A stretch of DNA of 47,384 nucleotides, taken from NCBI RefSeq assembly GCF_003966125.1, contig NZ_RXMA01000033.1:1-47384 (forward strand), read 5' to 3'. Within the stretch, counting starts at the first letter, position 1; every line of letters begins with the position of its first letter. The notes under the pieces were generated by a model that was not told where the DNA came from, ran no database searches, and saw only the letters and a program-made list of their open reading frames with translations. Below, piece by piece: positions 25,361 to 33,498 of this stretch. The stretch comes from Azospirillum griseum. Its GTDB lineage: Bacteria > Pseudomonadota > Alphaproteobacteria > Azospirillales > Azospirillaceae. A program made the position numbers and the translations under genes.

Positions 25361-26641
25361 ATGACCAGTTCGCCCGCCGATTCCCCCCGCGCGCTGCTGC
25401 GGCGTCTGTTCGACGCGGCGGTGAACGCCGCCCAGCCCAACCATTGCCTGCCGCCGCATCTGCCGGAACCGCCCAAGGGGCGGCTGGTGGTGATCGGCGC
25501 GGGCAAGGCGTCCGCCGCGATGGCCCGCGCGGTCGAATCCCATTGGCCCGGTCCCCTGTCGGGGCTGGTGGTGACGCGCTATGGCTACGCGGTTCCGTGC
25601 GACCGCATCGAGATTGTCGAGGCGGCCCATCCGGTTCCGGACGCGGCGGGTCTGGACGCCGCCCGCCGGGTGATGGAGACGGTGCGCGGCTTGACAGCGG
25701 ACGACACCGTGCTCTGCCTGATGTCCGGCGGCGGATCGGCCCTGTTGGCTCTGCCGCTCGACGGGGTGACGTTGGAGGACAAACAGGCGGTCAGCCGCGC
25801 GCTGCTGCGGTCCGGGGCGACGATCTCCGAGATCAATTGCGTTCGACGTCACCTGTCCGCCGTCAAGGGCGGGCGGTTGGCGGCGGCCTGCCATCCCGCG
25901 CGGGTCGTCACCCTGCTGATCTCCGATGTGCCGGGCGACCATCCGGGCGACATCGCGTCCGGGCCGACGGTGGCCGACGCCACCACCTGCGCCGACGCTC
26001 TGGCCATCCTTGACCGTTTCGCCATTGATGGCCCGCCACGGGTGCGGGCGGCTTTGGTAAGCGGGCGGGGGGAAAGCGTCAAGCCGGGCGATCCGCGTCT
26101 TGCCCGCAGCGAAACCCGCATGATCGCCACCCCGGCCATGGCGCTGGACGCCGCCGCCGCCGTCGCGCGGGCGGCGGGCTACCCCGTCCACATTCTGGGG
26201 GACGCCATCGAGGGCGAGGCCAAGGATGTCGGGACCACCTTGGCCGGAATCGCCCTGCAGGTGGCCAAGCGGGACCAGCCGTTCGCCGCGCCGTGCGTTC
26301 TGCTCTCCGGCGGGGAAACCACCGTGACCGTGCGCGGGCAGGGGCGGGGCGGCCGCAATGTGGAGTTCCTGTTGGCTTTCGGCGTCGCGGTTGACGGGCA
26401 TCCCCGCATCCACGCCCTGGCGGCGGACACCGACGGGGTGGACGGCGTCGAGGAGATCGCCGGAGCCAGTCTCGGCCCCGACAGCCTGCGGCGGGGCTGG
26501 GCGCTTGGGCTGAATCCAAAGGACCGTTTGGCCGACAACGACGGGCACGGCTATTTCGGGGCGTTGGGCGACAGCCTCGTCACCGGGCCGACCCTGACCA
26601 ACGTGAACGATTTTCGCGCCATCCTCATCGACCGTCCTTGA
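25361..26641 (+). CDS. Glycerate 2-kinase (MOFRL/DUF4147 family)
   Basis: 426 residues. The N-terminal DUF4147 domain has GRLVVIGAGKASAAMARAVE and LCLMSGGGSALLALPLDG; the C-terminal MOFRL domain has LLSGGETTVTVRGQGRGGRN, ALAADTDGVDGVEE and GDSLVTGPTLTNVNDFRAIL. Such kinases phosphorylate D-glycerate to 2-phosphoglycerate, sending C3 fragments to glycolysis. It suits the beta-hydroxyacid and D-2-hydroxyacid dehydrogenases of the same island, which could supply glycerate. The start at 25361 follows the CitF stop by 55 bases without a strong ribosome site, and the next gene follows by 31 bases. Confidence 0.93.
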   Translation: MTSSPADSPRALLRRLFDAAVNAAQPNHCLPPHLPEPPKGRLVVIGAGKASAAMARAVESHWPGPLSGLVVTRYGYAVPCDRIEIVEAAHPVPDAAGLDAARRVMETVRGLTADDTVLCLMSGGGSALLALPLDGVTLEDKQAVSRALLRSGATISEINCVRRHLSAVKGGRLAAACHPARVVTLLISDVPGDHPGDIASGPTVADATTCADALAILDRFAIDGPPRVRAALVSGRGESVKPGDPRLARSETRMIATPAMALDAAAAVARAAGYPVHILGDAIEGEAKDVGTTLAGIALQVAKRDQPFAAPCVLLSGGETTVTVRGQGRGGRNVEFLLAFGVAVDGHPRIHALAADTDGVDGVEEIAGASLGPDSLRRGWALGLNPKDRLADNDGHGYFGALGDSLVTGPTLTNVNDFRAILIDRP

Positions 26642-26672
26642 GGGCGGCGATCATCTTGCTAAGGACACGCTC

Positions 26673-27629
26673 ATGAACATCGTGGTGCTCGACGGCTGGA
26701 CCCTGAATCCGGGTGATCTGAGTTGGAGCGGTATCGAACGGCACGGCGATCTGATCGTGTATGAGCGCACCGCTGCCGACCAGATTGTCGAACGCATCGG
26801 CGACGCCGCCGTGGTTTTCACCAACAAGACACCGCTGGCGCGGTCGGTGTTCGAACGCTGCCCGGCGCTGCGCTTCGTCTGCGTTCTGGCGACCGGCTAC
26901 AACATCGTCGATGTGGCGGCGGCTCGGGACCATGGCGTCACCGTTTGCAACATCCCGACCTACGGCACGGCGTCGGTGGCCCAATACGCCACGGCGCTGC
27001 TGCTGGAGCTGTGCCATCACGTCGGGCGGCACAGCGACGACGCGCGGGCCGGTGGTTGGGCGCGTTCGCCCGACTGGTGCTATTGGCTGACCCCGTCCAT
27101 CGAGCTGAGCGGCAAGACGCTGGGCGTCGTCGGCTTCGGCCGGATCGGGCAGGCCTTTGCCCGGGTTGGGCAGGCACTTGGCATGTCCGTTCTGGCGTTT
27201 GACGCCCACCCGGACCGGAGTTTGGAAAGCGAGACGCTGCGCTGTGTGGAGCTTGATCGCCTGTACGCCGAATCCGACGTCATCAGCCTTCATTGCCCCC
27301 TGTTCGACTCCAACCGGGGCATGATCAACAGCATGGCCATCGCCAGGATGAAGCGCACGGCCCTGCTGCTGAACACCTCGCGGGGGCCGTTGATCGTGGA
27401 ACAGGATTTGGCCGATGCACTGAACGCCGGTCGCATCGCCGGGGCTGCGCTCGATGTGCTGTGCGAGGAGCCGCCGCGCCCGGACAACCCGCTGCTGACC
27501 GCGCGCAACTGCATCGTCACGCCCCATATGGCGTGGTCGACCACCGAAGCCCGGCGGCGCATGATGGCGATCGCCGAGGACAACCTCGTCGGCTATCTGG
27601 CCGGACGGGTGGTCAACGCGATTTCCTGA
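26673..27629 (+). CDS. D-2-hydroxyacid dehydrogenase (glycerate / hydroxypyruvate reductase type)
   Basis: 318 residues. The catalytic domain has VLATGYNIVDVAAARDHG, then the Rossmann NAD(P) motif VGFGRIGQAFARVGQ. The catalytic triad is in place: Arg in NTSRGPLI, Glu in LCEEPPRPDNPL and His in TPHMAW. The sequence resembles HprA-type glycerate dehydrogenases that reduce hydroxypyruvate to D-glycerate. Lying directly after glycerate kinase, it probably feeds it. Start 26673 has AAGGACAC upstream. The exact substrate is inferred from context. Confidence 0.92.
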   Translation: MNIVVLDGWTLNPGDLSWSGIERHGDLIVYERTAADQIVERIGDAAVVFTNKTPLARSVFERCPALRFVCVLATGYNIVDVAAARDHGVTVCNIPTYGTASVAQYATALLLELCHHVGRHSDDARAGGWARSPDWCYWLTPSIELSGKTLGVVGFGRIGQAFARVGQALGMSVLAFDAHPDRSLESETLRCVELDRLYAESDVISLHCPLFDSNRGMINSMAIARMKRTALLLNTSRGPLIVEQDLADALNAGRIAGAALDVLCEEPPRPDNPLLTARNCIVTPHMAWSTTEARRRMMAIAEDNLVGYLAGRVVNAIS

Positions 27630-27691
27630 CAAGACACCACGCCGCCCGCTGCCAACGGGGGGATGATGCGGCGCGCGACAGGGGGGACGGC

Positions 27692-28534
27692 ATGGCGCGT
27701 TTTGAGGATCTGCGGAATTGGATCGGCCGTTCGGAGCGCGCCGAGGACATCGCCACTCTGGCCCCTCTGGCCGGGTTGGCGGCAACGCTGGACCATGACG
27801 CCCCGCCCTGGCGCGCGGGCGAGGTGCCGCCGCTGGGCCATTGGTTGTACTTCCTGCCGCGCGCGCCGCAGCGCGATCTGGCCGGGGATGGCCACGCCCA
27901 CAAGGGCGGGTTCCTGCCGCCGGTCGAACTGCCGCGACGGATGTGGGCGGGTGGCAGCCTGTCTTTCCACCAGCCCATTCGCAGCGGCGAGGCCATCAGC
28001 CGTCACTCCGTCATTGACGATGTCGTGCCGAAACAGGGCCGCTCGGGCCGGATGGTGTTTGTGTCGGTGCGGCACGAGATCGCCACCGCCACCGGCCCCG
28101 CCGTCACCGAAATCCACGACATCGTGTATCGGGACGCGGCCAGGCCCGACGACCCTGTTCCGGTGGGGGAGCGGCCCACCGAGGAACCGGTGTGGAAACG
28201 GTCGCTTGTGCCCGATCCGGTGCTGTTGTTCCGCTATTCGGCGCTGACCTTCAACGGCCACCGCATCCATTACGACCGCCGCTATTGCCGGGAGGTCGAA
28301 GGCTATCCGGGTTTGGTGTTCCACGGCCCCCTCAGCGCCACCCTGCTGGTCGATCTTTACCTGCGCCACAATCCGGGGGCATGGATCACCGGCTTTCGCT
28401 TTCGCGCCAAACGGCCCCTGTTCGACATCCACCCCTTGACCCTCTGCGCGGTCCCAACCGCATCCGGTGCCCGGATGTGGGTGACGGATCATGAGGGCTT
28501 CGTCGCCATGTCCGCAGAACTGGACGGGGGGTGA
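27692..28534 (+). CDS. MaoC-like / FAS1-type acyl-CoA hydratase
   Basis: 280 residues with two hot-dog folds. The N-terminal half has LPRRMWAGGSLSFHQPIRSGE; the C-terminal half has SALTFNGHRIHYDRRYCREV with the catalytic Asp/His pair, then GYPGLVFHGPLSATLLVDLY. This architecture is that of mesaconyl-C4-CoA, itaconyl-CoA and HTD2-type hydratases. In itaconate degradation a CaiB or other CoA-transferase, such a hydratase and a CitE lyase work in sequence, and all three types occur in this island. Start 27692 has a GGGGGGACGG leader; the frame is open far upstream but only this start matches family length. It is the last gene of the plus-strand catabolic set. Confidence 0.87.
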   Translation: MARFEDLRNWIGRSERAEDIATLAPLAGLAATLDHDAPPWRAGEVPPLGHWLYFLPRAPQRDLAGDGHAHKGGFLPPVELPRRMWAGGSLSFHQPIRSGEAISRHSVIDDVVPKQGRSGRMVFVSVRHEIATATGPAVTEIHDIVYRDAARPDDPVPVGERPTEEPVWKRSLVPDPVLLFRYSALTFNGHRIHYDRRYCREVEGYPGLVFHGPLSATLLVDLYLRHNPGAWITGFRFRAKRPLFDIHPLTLCAVPTASGARMWVTDHEGFVAMSAELDGG

Positions 28535-28581
28535 ACCGTTCCGGGTTTCATGGAGGTCCCATTTCTTGAGAGAATGGGGTC

Positions 28582-28677
28582 ATCACCACGGAGCAGGCAT
28601 CACCCAAGTACGCCCCTGAAGTCCGCGAACGCTCGGTGCGGATGGTATTCGAGCACGAAGACGAGCACGTCTTGTAG
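28582..28677 (+). pseudogene. IS3-family OrfA remnant (N-terminal helix-turn-helix part)
   Basis: A plus-strand frame reads KYAPEVRERSVRMVFEHEDE, the typical beginning of IS3-family OrfA, then hits TAG at 28675 followed by WAAS, where intact OrfA proteins continue QWAA. No OrfB is present. It is a dead fragment of about 31 codons. Confidence 0.7.
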
Positions 28678-28716
28678 TGGGCGGCAAGCTATGCGGGAAA
28701 TTGGGTGACGGGCTGG

Positions 28717-28914
28717 TCAGGCGGCGTTCTGTGACGCGGTGTTGGTGACCTTGATAACATCGCGGAACGTAGTGCCTTGGATCACCTTGAGCAATAGGTT
28801 TTTACCCTGGAGGCGGCGCCAGATTTTTGCTGCGGCGGTGACCAACTTGAAAGCCATCAGTTGGGCGGTTTCCTTCGACAGCGTCCGGTGCCGAACGCTG
28901 GCGAATACGTTTCG
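28717..28914 (-). pseudogene. IS256-family transposase C-terminal remnant
   Basis: The minus-strand frame holds NVFASVRHRTLSKETAQLMA, then KLVTAAAKIWRRLQGKN and LLKVIQGTTF. Intact IS256 Mutator-type transposases have the same run with about six extra residues after RHRT, so this copy is both truncated and internally deleted. It is a separate relic from the IS256-type element at the right edge of the window. Confidence 0.75.
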
Positions 28915-28977
28915 CTGGCGGGATAAACTTGGTCCATCCGCATTCCCGGTGCAGAGGATGAACTCGAGCCGGGCCAT

Positions 28978-29079
28978 TCAGGCGGCTTCGAGGACACGAT
29001 GGCGCAGAAGATCGAAGCTACCGCGTCCGTTCCTCGTGCGCTTGATCGTCTTCAGTTTGCTGATCTGGCCCTTCTCAGG
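28978..29079 (-). pseudogene. ISL3-family transposase C-terminal remnant
   Basis: The minus strand reads QISKLKTIKR followed by GRGSFDLLRHRVLEAA and a stop. This matches the end of ISL3-type transposases (usual form KTKMIKRQMYGRAGFALLRHRIL). In-frame stops precede it, so only this tail survives. It abuts the frame containing the IS256 fragment. Confidence 0.6.
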
Positions 29080-29305
29080 TCGTCATCACCCAGATTCCCG
29101 CATAGCTCCAACGCTCACCTGCTCAGATTCATCAAAAATGTCCCAATGGCTGTGGCGAAATCACTTTATTATGCCAATTGGTAAGTCTCCCTAATGGTCG
29201 CATCTCATCAGGAAACTCTGTCGATAGTCGAGGTATGCTTCAATCTGCGCTCTCCCAGCGCTGCCAAAGGGAGCGTCAGCGTGAATGTTCTGGCGAGAGG
29301 GGGCG

Positions 29306-30361
29306 ATGGACAGCGGGATCGAATTGCGCCATCTCCGGTACGCCATCGCGGCGGCGGAACAAGGGAGCTTCCGCCGCGCGGCAGCGATCCTGGGAATCCA
29401 GGTTTCGGCCCTGAGCCGTTGCATCCGTGATTTGGAGGACAGGATCGGCGCCTCCCTGTTCAATCGGCGTTCCCATGGTGTGCAGCTTACCTTCGCGGGA
29501 AAGAGATTCATCCAGCGGGCAAGTCGGCTGATGACCGACCTCAATGAGGCGTTGCACGAAGCCGGGATTGCTGGCGCCGGGCGGGAGGGAATCCTGCGCA
29601 TCGGGGTTCTGTCGTCGCTGACCAGCGCGTTTCCGGCGATGATGATCAACGTCCATCGGGCGATTTATGCCGATGTGGAAACCGTCTATGCCGAGGCGAG
29701 CACGGTCGACCATATTCTCGCCATCCGCCAGAATCGGCTCGACATCGCTTTTCTGGCTCACGCTGTTGAGGGCGAGGGGTGTGACAGCGTCCGCCTGTGG
29801 AGCGAGCGGGTCTTCGTCGCCATGGCGGCGAACAATCCTCTTTGCCATCGGGAGAGCGTTGAATGGGGGGATCTCGACGGGCGGCGTCTGATCTTCAGCG
29901 CGACGCCTCCCGGGCCGGAGCTTCAACAGTGTGTGACGAAGCGGCTCATGGGTCTTGGCGTCCAGGCGAACGTCGCTCTGTTGGCGGTTTACCGGGACAC
30001 GGTGATGCATGTGGTGGCGGACGGCGCGGATGTGACGGTGGTGGGCGAGGCGCGGGCGACCGAACCGTTTCGTGGGGTGGTGTACCGACCGATCCGCAGT
30101 GAAAGCTTGTTCTTTCATGCCGTGTGGCTGCCCGAGAACGACAATCCCGCCTTGCGGCGTTTCCTCAGTCTGGCCAGGGGGCTGGCGAAACCTTGCGCAG
30201 ACTGCGTGGCCCGGATGGATCGCTCCGAACCGCAAGAGGATGGTAAACCCGAAGCGGGCGCCGCAAGCCATGATCGGGCTGCCGTGCTGAAGGAGCATTT
30301 GGGCCGGATCCTGTCGAAACGCTGCGTCGATTGCCTGTTGCGCAATATTCCGATGGAGTGA
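29306..30361 (+). CDS. LysR-family regulator beside the conjugation genes
   Basis: 351 residues. The DNA-binding domain is LRHLRYAIAAAEQGSFRRAA followed by LGIQVSALSRCIRDLEDRIG; an effector domain follows, and a ~45-residue tail with several Cys (KPCADCVARM, KRCVDCLL) is longer than usual for LysR. LysR genes of this sort recur at the end of trb-type conjugative modules in alphaproteobacteria. It is convergent with the DUF2274 gene, 19 bases apart. Start 29306 has GAGAGGGGGC upstream. It may sense a signal that switches transfer on; that role is inference. Confidence 0.88.
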   Translation: MDSGIELRHLRYAIAAAEQGSFRRAAAILGIQVSALSRCIRDLEDRIGASLFNRRSHGVQLTFAGKRFIQRASRLMTDLNEALHEAGIAGAGREGILRIGVLSSLTSAFPAMMINVHRAIYADVETVYAEASTVDHILAIRQNRLDIAFLAHAVEGEGCDSVRLWSERVFVAMAANNPLCHRESVEWGDLDGRRLIFSATPPGPELQQCVTKRLMGLGVQANVALLAVYRDTVMHVVADGADVTVVGEARATEPFRGVVYRPIRSESLFFHAVWLPENDNPALRRFLSLARGLAKPCADCVARMDRSEPQEDGKPEAGAASHDRAAVLKEHLGRILSKRCVDCLLRNIPME

Positions 30362-30380
30362 GGTTGGGCCAAGCCCTGCT

Positions 30381-30632
30381 CTACGACCCACCCGGAGAAT
30401 CCAGCGGGCCAACCTTTTTGCGGCGAGCCTTGGCGAACGCCCGGTCTGTCGCCATGAAGCGCTGGATCATCGGGACGATCAGCGTCGCCGGTTCCGGCCC
30501 CGCCGCTTGCCCGCCCTCCCGGCGGATCGCCTCGGTGTAAGCGGCGAGGTCGCGGAACACCGCCGCTGGCATCGCGATGGTCAGTTTCACCGGCTTGTCG
30601 TCGGGGATGACGGTCAGCTTCAGCCTGTCCAT
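30381..30632 (-). CDS. DUF2274-family protein of the trb operon
   Basis: 83 residues, LKLTVIPDDKPVKLTIAMPA at the N-terminus and VPMIQRFMATDRAFAKARRK near the C-terminus. It matches the small DUF2274 proteins that regularly follow trbI in alphaproteobacterial conjugation loci. The fold looks like a short ribbon-helix-helix-type DNA-binding or adaptor protein, but no function is established. It starts three bases after the trbI stop and is the last gene of the transfer operon. Confidence 0.85.
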   Translation of the reverse strand: MDRLKLTVIPDDKPVKLTIAMPAAVFRDLAAYTEAIRREGGQAAGPEPATLIVPMIQRFMATDRAFAKARRKKVGPLDSPGGS

Positions 30633-30635
30633 GGG

Positions 30636-31823
30636 TCAGCCTCCATAGGGTTCCAAAACGAGATCGCAGGTGACGATGACGCGAACGGGGAAGCCGGGTC
30701 GGATGGTCAGGGTCGGCTGGATGTTGAGCTGACGCTGTACGATCTGCTGGCCGGTCTGGCTGACGCTGTTGGAGGCCCCCTGGCGCAAGGCGCGGACGAT
30801 GGCGTCGTCCTGGCCGGAGGATCCGGCTTCGGCGCCAACGCTCAGCAGGGTGGAGAGCAACGCGCCTTTGAGCAGCGCCCCCCAATGGTGATCGACACCG
30901 TCCTCCAGCCCGGCATAGCCCTGCGGGTCGGCGCCGGGCTGGCGCTCCAGCATGATGGATTTGCCGTTTGGCAGGATGAGGCGGGTCCACACCAGCAGAA
31001 TTCGGCTTTGGCCGACGTCCACGGAGTTGTCGTATTGGCCGATCAGCCGCGCGCCTTGGGGAATCAAAAGATGTCGGCCGGTTGGGCTGTCATAGACCGC
31101 TTCGGTCACCTGGGCGATGATCGGGCCGGGCAGGTCGGAGCGGATGCCGGTGATCAGGGCGGCTGGAATGACGGCCCCGGCCTGGAGCGCATAGGGTGAC
31201 GCCGGATCGGCGAGGCGGTCGGGCGCGACGGCGCGGCGGTCGACGCCGCCAGTGACGAAGGCCAGCTTGCGGTCCTGCAGGGTCTGGGGGATGTCCGCCT
31301 CGACGGGAGGCGTGCCGTTCGCCCTGACGGTTTCCGTGTCGACGGCTCGCGGCGGGGTGGCGGCGTTTTCCCGTCTCTGGCCGGTCTGGGCGAACAGGCG
31401 GCTGACGCGGGCCGCCTCGGTCTCTTGGGCCAGGCGTTGCTCGATTGGGGAGGGGCCTTGCGTTGGAACGCTCACCGGCTTGCCCTGGTTCTGAGCGTTC
31501 AGGATCGGCTTGCCGAGATCGCCGGGCAGGGCCGGTCCCAGCTTCGGCACGGTGGCGTAATCCTGCGGCAGCCCGGCCAAGCCCTCCGCCGCAGGTCGGC
31601 CCTGCGCTCCCAGCAGGGCCGGCGATGGTCCGGCGTTCTTTCGGCTTTGCAGGCCGTACCCCAGCGTGGCGGCGACCGCCAGGGCGGAGATCCCGCCCAG
31701 CACGACCAGCGCACGGCGCGACAGCCGGGTCACGCGGGGATGTTCGGCGCGCAGGCGCAGGTTTGGTTCCGCCGTCGGCGCTTGCGGCGCGGGGGGAGCC
31801 GGATCGGCGGTTGGCGTGGTCAT
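30636..31823 (-). CDS. trbI: TrbI / VirB10-like conjugation protein
   Basis: 395 residues. A short cytoplasmic N-terminus rich in Pro/Ala is followed by one membrane helix (about 37-57, RRALVVLGGISALAVAATLG), a long Pro-rich periplasmic linker, and the conserved VirB10 barrel domain: LQAGAVIPAALITGIRSDLP, TGRHLLIPQGARLIGQYDN and WTRLILPNGKSIMLE. VirB10-type proteins span both membranes and gate the type IV secretion channel. Length matches the family. The start overlaps the TrbG stop by four bases, so the genes are coupled. Confidence 0.94.
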   Translation of the reverse strand: MTTPTADPAPPAPQAPTAEPNLRLRAEHPRVTRLSRRALVVLGGISALAVAATLGYGLQSRKNAGPSPALLGAQGRPAAEGLAGLPQDYATVPKLGPALPGDLGKPILNAQNQGKPVSVPTQGPSPIEQRLAQETEAARVSRLFAQTGQRRENAATPPRAVDTETVRANGTPPVEADIPQTLQDRKLAFVTGGVDRRAVAPDRLADPASPYALQAGAVIPAALITGIRSDLPGPIIAQVTEAVYDSPTGRHLLIPQGARLIGQYDNSVDVGQSRILLVWTRLILPNGKSIMLERQPGADPQGYAGLEDGVDHHWGALLKGALLSTLLSVGAEAGSSGQDDAIVRALRQGASNSVSQTGQQIVQRQLNIQPTLTIRPGFPVRVIVTCDLVLEPYGG

Positions 31824-32812
31824 GGCCGCCTTCCATCAATGCGGCGGATGCGGACGCGGCGCTGGCTGTTTTCGTCGCCCATGCGCAGTTCGGCGGCGGC
31901 GAACACGCGGTCGACGATCATGTGGTGGCCCCGCACCCGGTAATTCACCAGCTCCGGGCCGCCAGCCGGACCGACCACGAACAGGGGCGGCATCTCGCCC
32001 TGGGCGACGCCGGAGGGGAACTCGATGTAGACCTTCGCTCCGTCGTCGAAGGCGCGCAGCGGCTTCCATGGCGCGTCGTCGCCGTCGATCACGTAGCGGA
32101 AATTGAGCGAGGCGATGTCGACGTCTGTGGCGATCGGTTGTCGGGCGTCCGCCTCCTTGTTCGGGCGGCGCAGGGCGATGAGCTGATCCTCGGGATATTG
32201 CCAGGACACCGAGGCCATGTAGGTGGCGGCGGTGGCGCGCAGCTCCAGATGGTAGGTGCGGCGGTCGGTGTTGATGAGGAGGTTGGTCTGGATGTCGGGC
32301 CGTGTCGGCTTGACCAGGATGTGGAGTCTTGTCGCGGCCCCGGCGCCGCTCTCGGTGTCGCCGATGATCCAGCGCACGGTGTCGCCGGCGGCGACCGGAC
32401 CGGCCCCCGCCAACCGCTCTCCCTCCTGCAAGGCGATGTCGGTGATCCGCCCGGGGGCGGCGTAGACTTGGTAGAGGGCGCCGCTGGAATAGGGATAGAC
32501 CTGGATCGCGTTGACGAAGCCGTCGCGGACCGGCTGAACACGGGCGGCGGCGTTGGCCTGCTCGACGCGGAGGGCTGGGGTTCCGGGTTCCGGTGGGGCT
32601 GCGCCGCTGGGAACCCGCTTCAGTTGGCCTGGCAAGGGCAGGGGTTCCGGGATTGGAACCAGGGTGACGGGCGGCGGCGGATCCAGGATCGGCGCCGCTG
32701 GGGTGGCGTCGTCGTAACGGATGTCCGGCGGCGGCGCCGTTCCGGCGCACGCGGCGAGCAGCAGGCCGGGCAGCAGCAGGACAGGCAAGCCGACAGCGCG
32801 GACGGGGATCAT
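31820..32812 (-). CDS. trbG: TrbG / VirB9-like conjugation protein
   Basis: 330 residues. The signal peptide ends in LLLPGLLLAACAG, a lipobox with Cys near residue 20, which fits the outer-membrane-core role of VirB9-like proteins. A Pro-rich spacer follows. The C-terminal domain has VYPYSSGALYQVYAAPGRIT, ITDIALQEGERL, LLINTDRRTYHLELRA and VSWQYPEDQL, the standard VirB9 motifs. It forms the outer ring of the channel with TrbI. Overlapping stop/start codons link it to both neighbours. Confidence 0.93.
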   Translation of the reverse strand: MIPVRAVGLPVLLLPGLLLAACAGTAPPPDIRYDDATPAAPILDPPPPVTLVPIPEPLPLPGQLKRVPSGAAPPEPGTPALRVEQANAAARVQPVRDGFVNAIQVYPYSSGALYQVYAAPGRITDIALQEGERLAGAGPVAAGDTVRWIIGDTESGAGAATRLHILVKPTRPDIQTNLLINTDRRTYHLELRATAATYMASVSWQYPEDQLIALRRPNKEADARQPIATDVDIASLNFRYVIDGDDAPWKPLRAFDDGAKVYIEFPSGVAQGEMPPLFVVGPAGGPELVNYRVRGHHMIVDRVFAAAELRMGDENSQRRVRIRRIDGRRP

Positions 32813-33498
32813 GGTCCCAACTCCTTCGACCAGTTGATGGCGGTGACAAAGACGCCGAGCGGATTCTTGCGCAGCCGGTCGGCGTCTTGCGGGGGTTGGA
32901 TCAGCACCGACAGGATCGCCGACCAGCGGGTGGTGTCGGCCAAGGCCCCGTCCTGATAGCGGCGCTGCGTCCAGGCGACGCGAAAGCTGGTGGGGGAGGC
33001 GCGGATGACGCTGGAGACGTCGACGGCGATCTGCTGGCGGCCGACCTTGGCGAAGGGATCCTCGGCGCGGGCGTAATCGTTCAAGGCGGCGGCGCCGGCG
33101 GCGTTGGTGAAATCATAGGCGCGCAGCCAGTTCTGGCGGACGATCACGGGGTCCGCCGGGATGCCGCGCACCTCGTCGATGAAACGGGCCAGATGCCAGG
33201 CGATCTGCGGATCGGTGGGGTGGTAATCGGCCTCGGCGGGAGCGACCGCCTGAGCCTCCCCCAGCGTGTCGACCTGGACCACCCAGTGAACCACGCTGCC
33301 GCGCGCGGACTGCCAGATCAGCCCAGCGGCCAACCCGGCGGCAAGCGACAGGCAGCCGAAGGCCATCAGCCGCCAGTTCCGGGCCTGGACCCGGGCCGAG
33401 CCGATGCGCTCGTCCCAGGCCTGGGCGGCCTTCTGGTAGGGGGTTTCCGGTTCGGGGGTGCGACCGTAGCGCGCCGAGGCGCGATGGAAGGGCGTCAT
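32809..33498 (-). CDS. trbF: TrbF / VirB8-like conjugation protein
   Basis: 229 residues: a short cytoplasmic start, one membrane helix (about 43-63, LMAFGCLSLAAGLAAGLIWQ), and a periplasmic VirB8-type domain with DYHPTDPQIAWHLARFIDEV and RVAWTQRRYQDGALADTTRW. The PYQKAAQAWDERIGSARVQA region before the helix is characteristic of TrbF. VirB8-like proteins organise assembly of the secretion channel at the inner membrane. It overlaps TrbG by four bases and TrbL by one. Confidence 0.93.
   Translation of the reverse strand: MTPFHRASARYGRTPEPETPYQKAAQAWDERIGSARVQARNWRLMAFGCLSLAAGLAAGLIWQSARGSVVHWVVQVDTLGEAQAVAPAEADYHPTDPQIAWHLARFIDEVRGIPADPVIVRQNWLRAYDFTNAAGAAALNDYARAEDPFAKVGRQQIAVDVSSVIRASPTSFRVAWTQRRYQDGALADTTRWSAILSVLIQPPQDADRLRKNPLGVFVTAINWSKELGP

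Larger units (their letters stand above)
28535..29305. mobile_element. Insertion-sequence graveyard at the island / conjugative-module border
   Basis: 770 bases with no intact gene except transposase scraps in both orientations: an IS3-type OrfA start (28582-28677), an IS256-type C-terminus (about 28717-28914) and an ISL3-type C-terminus (28978-29079). From about 29080 to 29305 the DNA is more AT-rich and should contain the promoter of the following LysR gene. Several different elements have evidently inserted here, one into another, and decayed. Confidence 0.7.
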
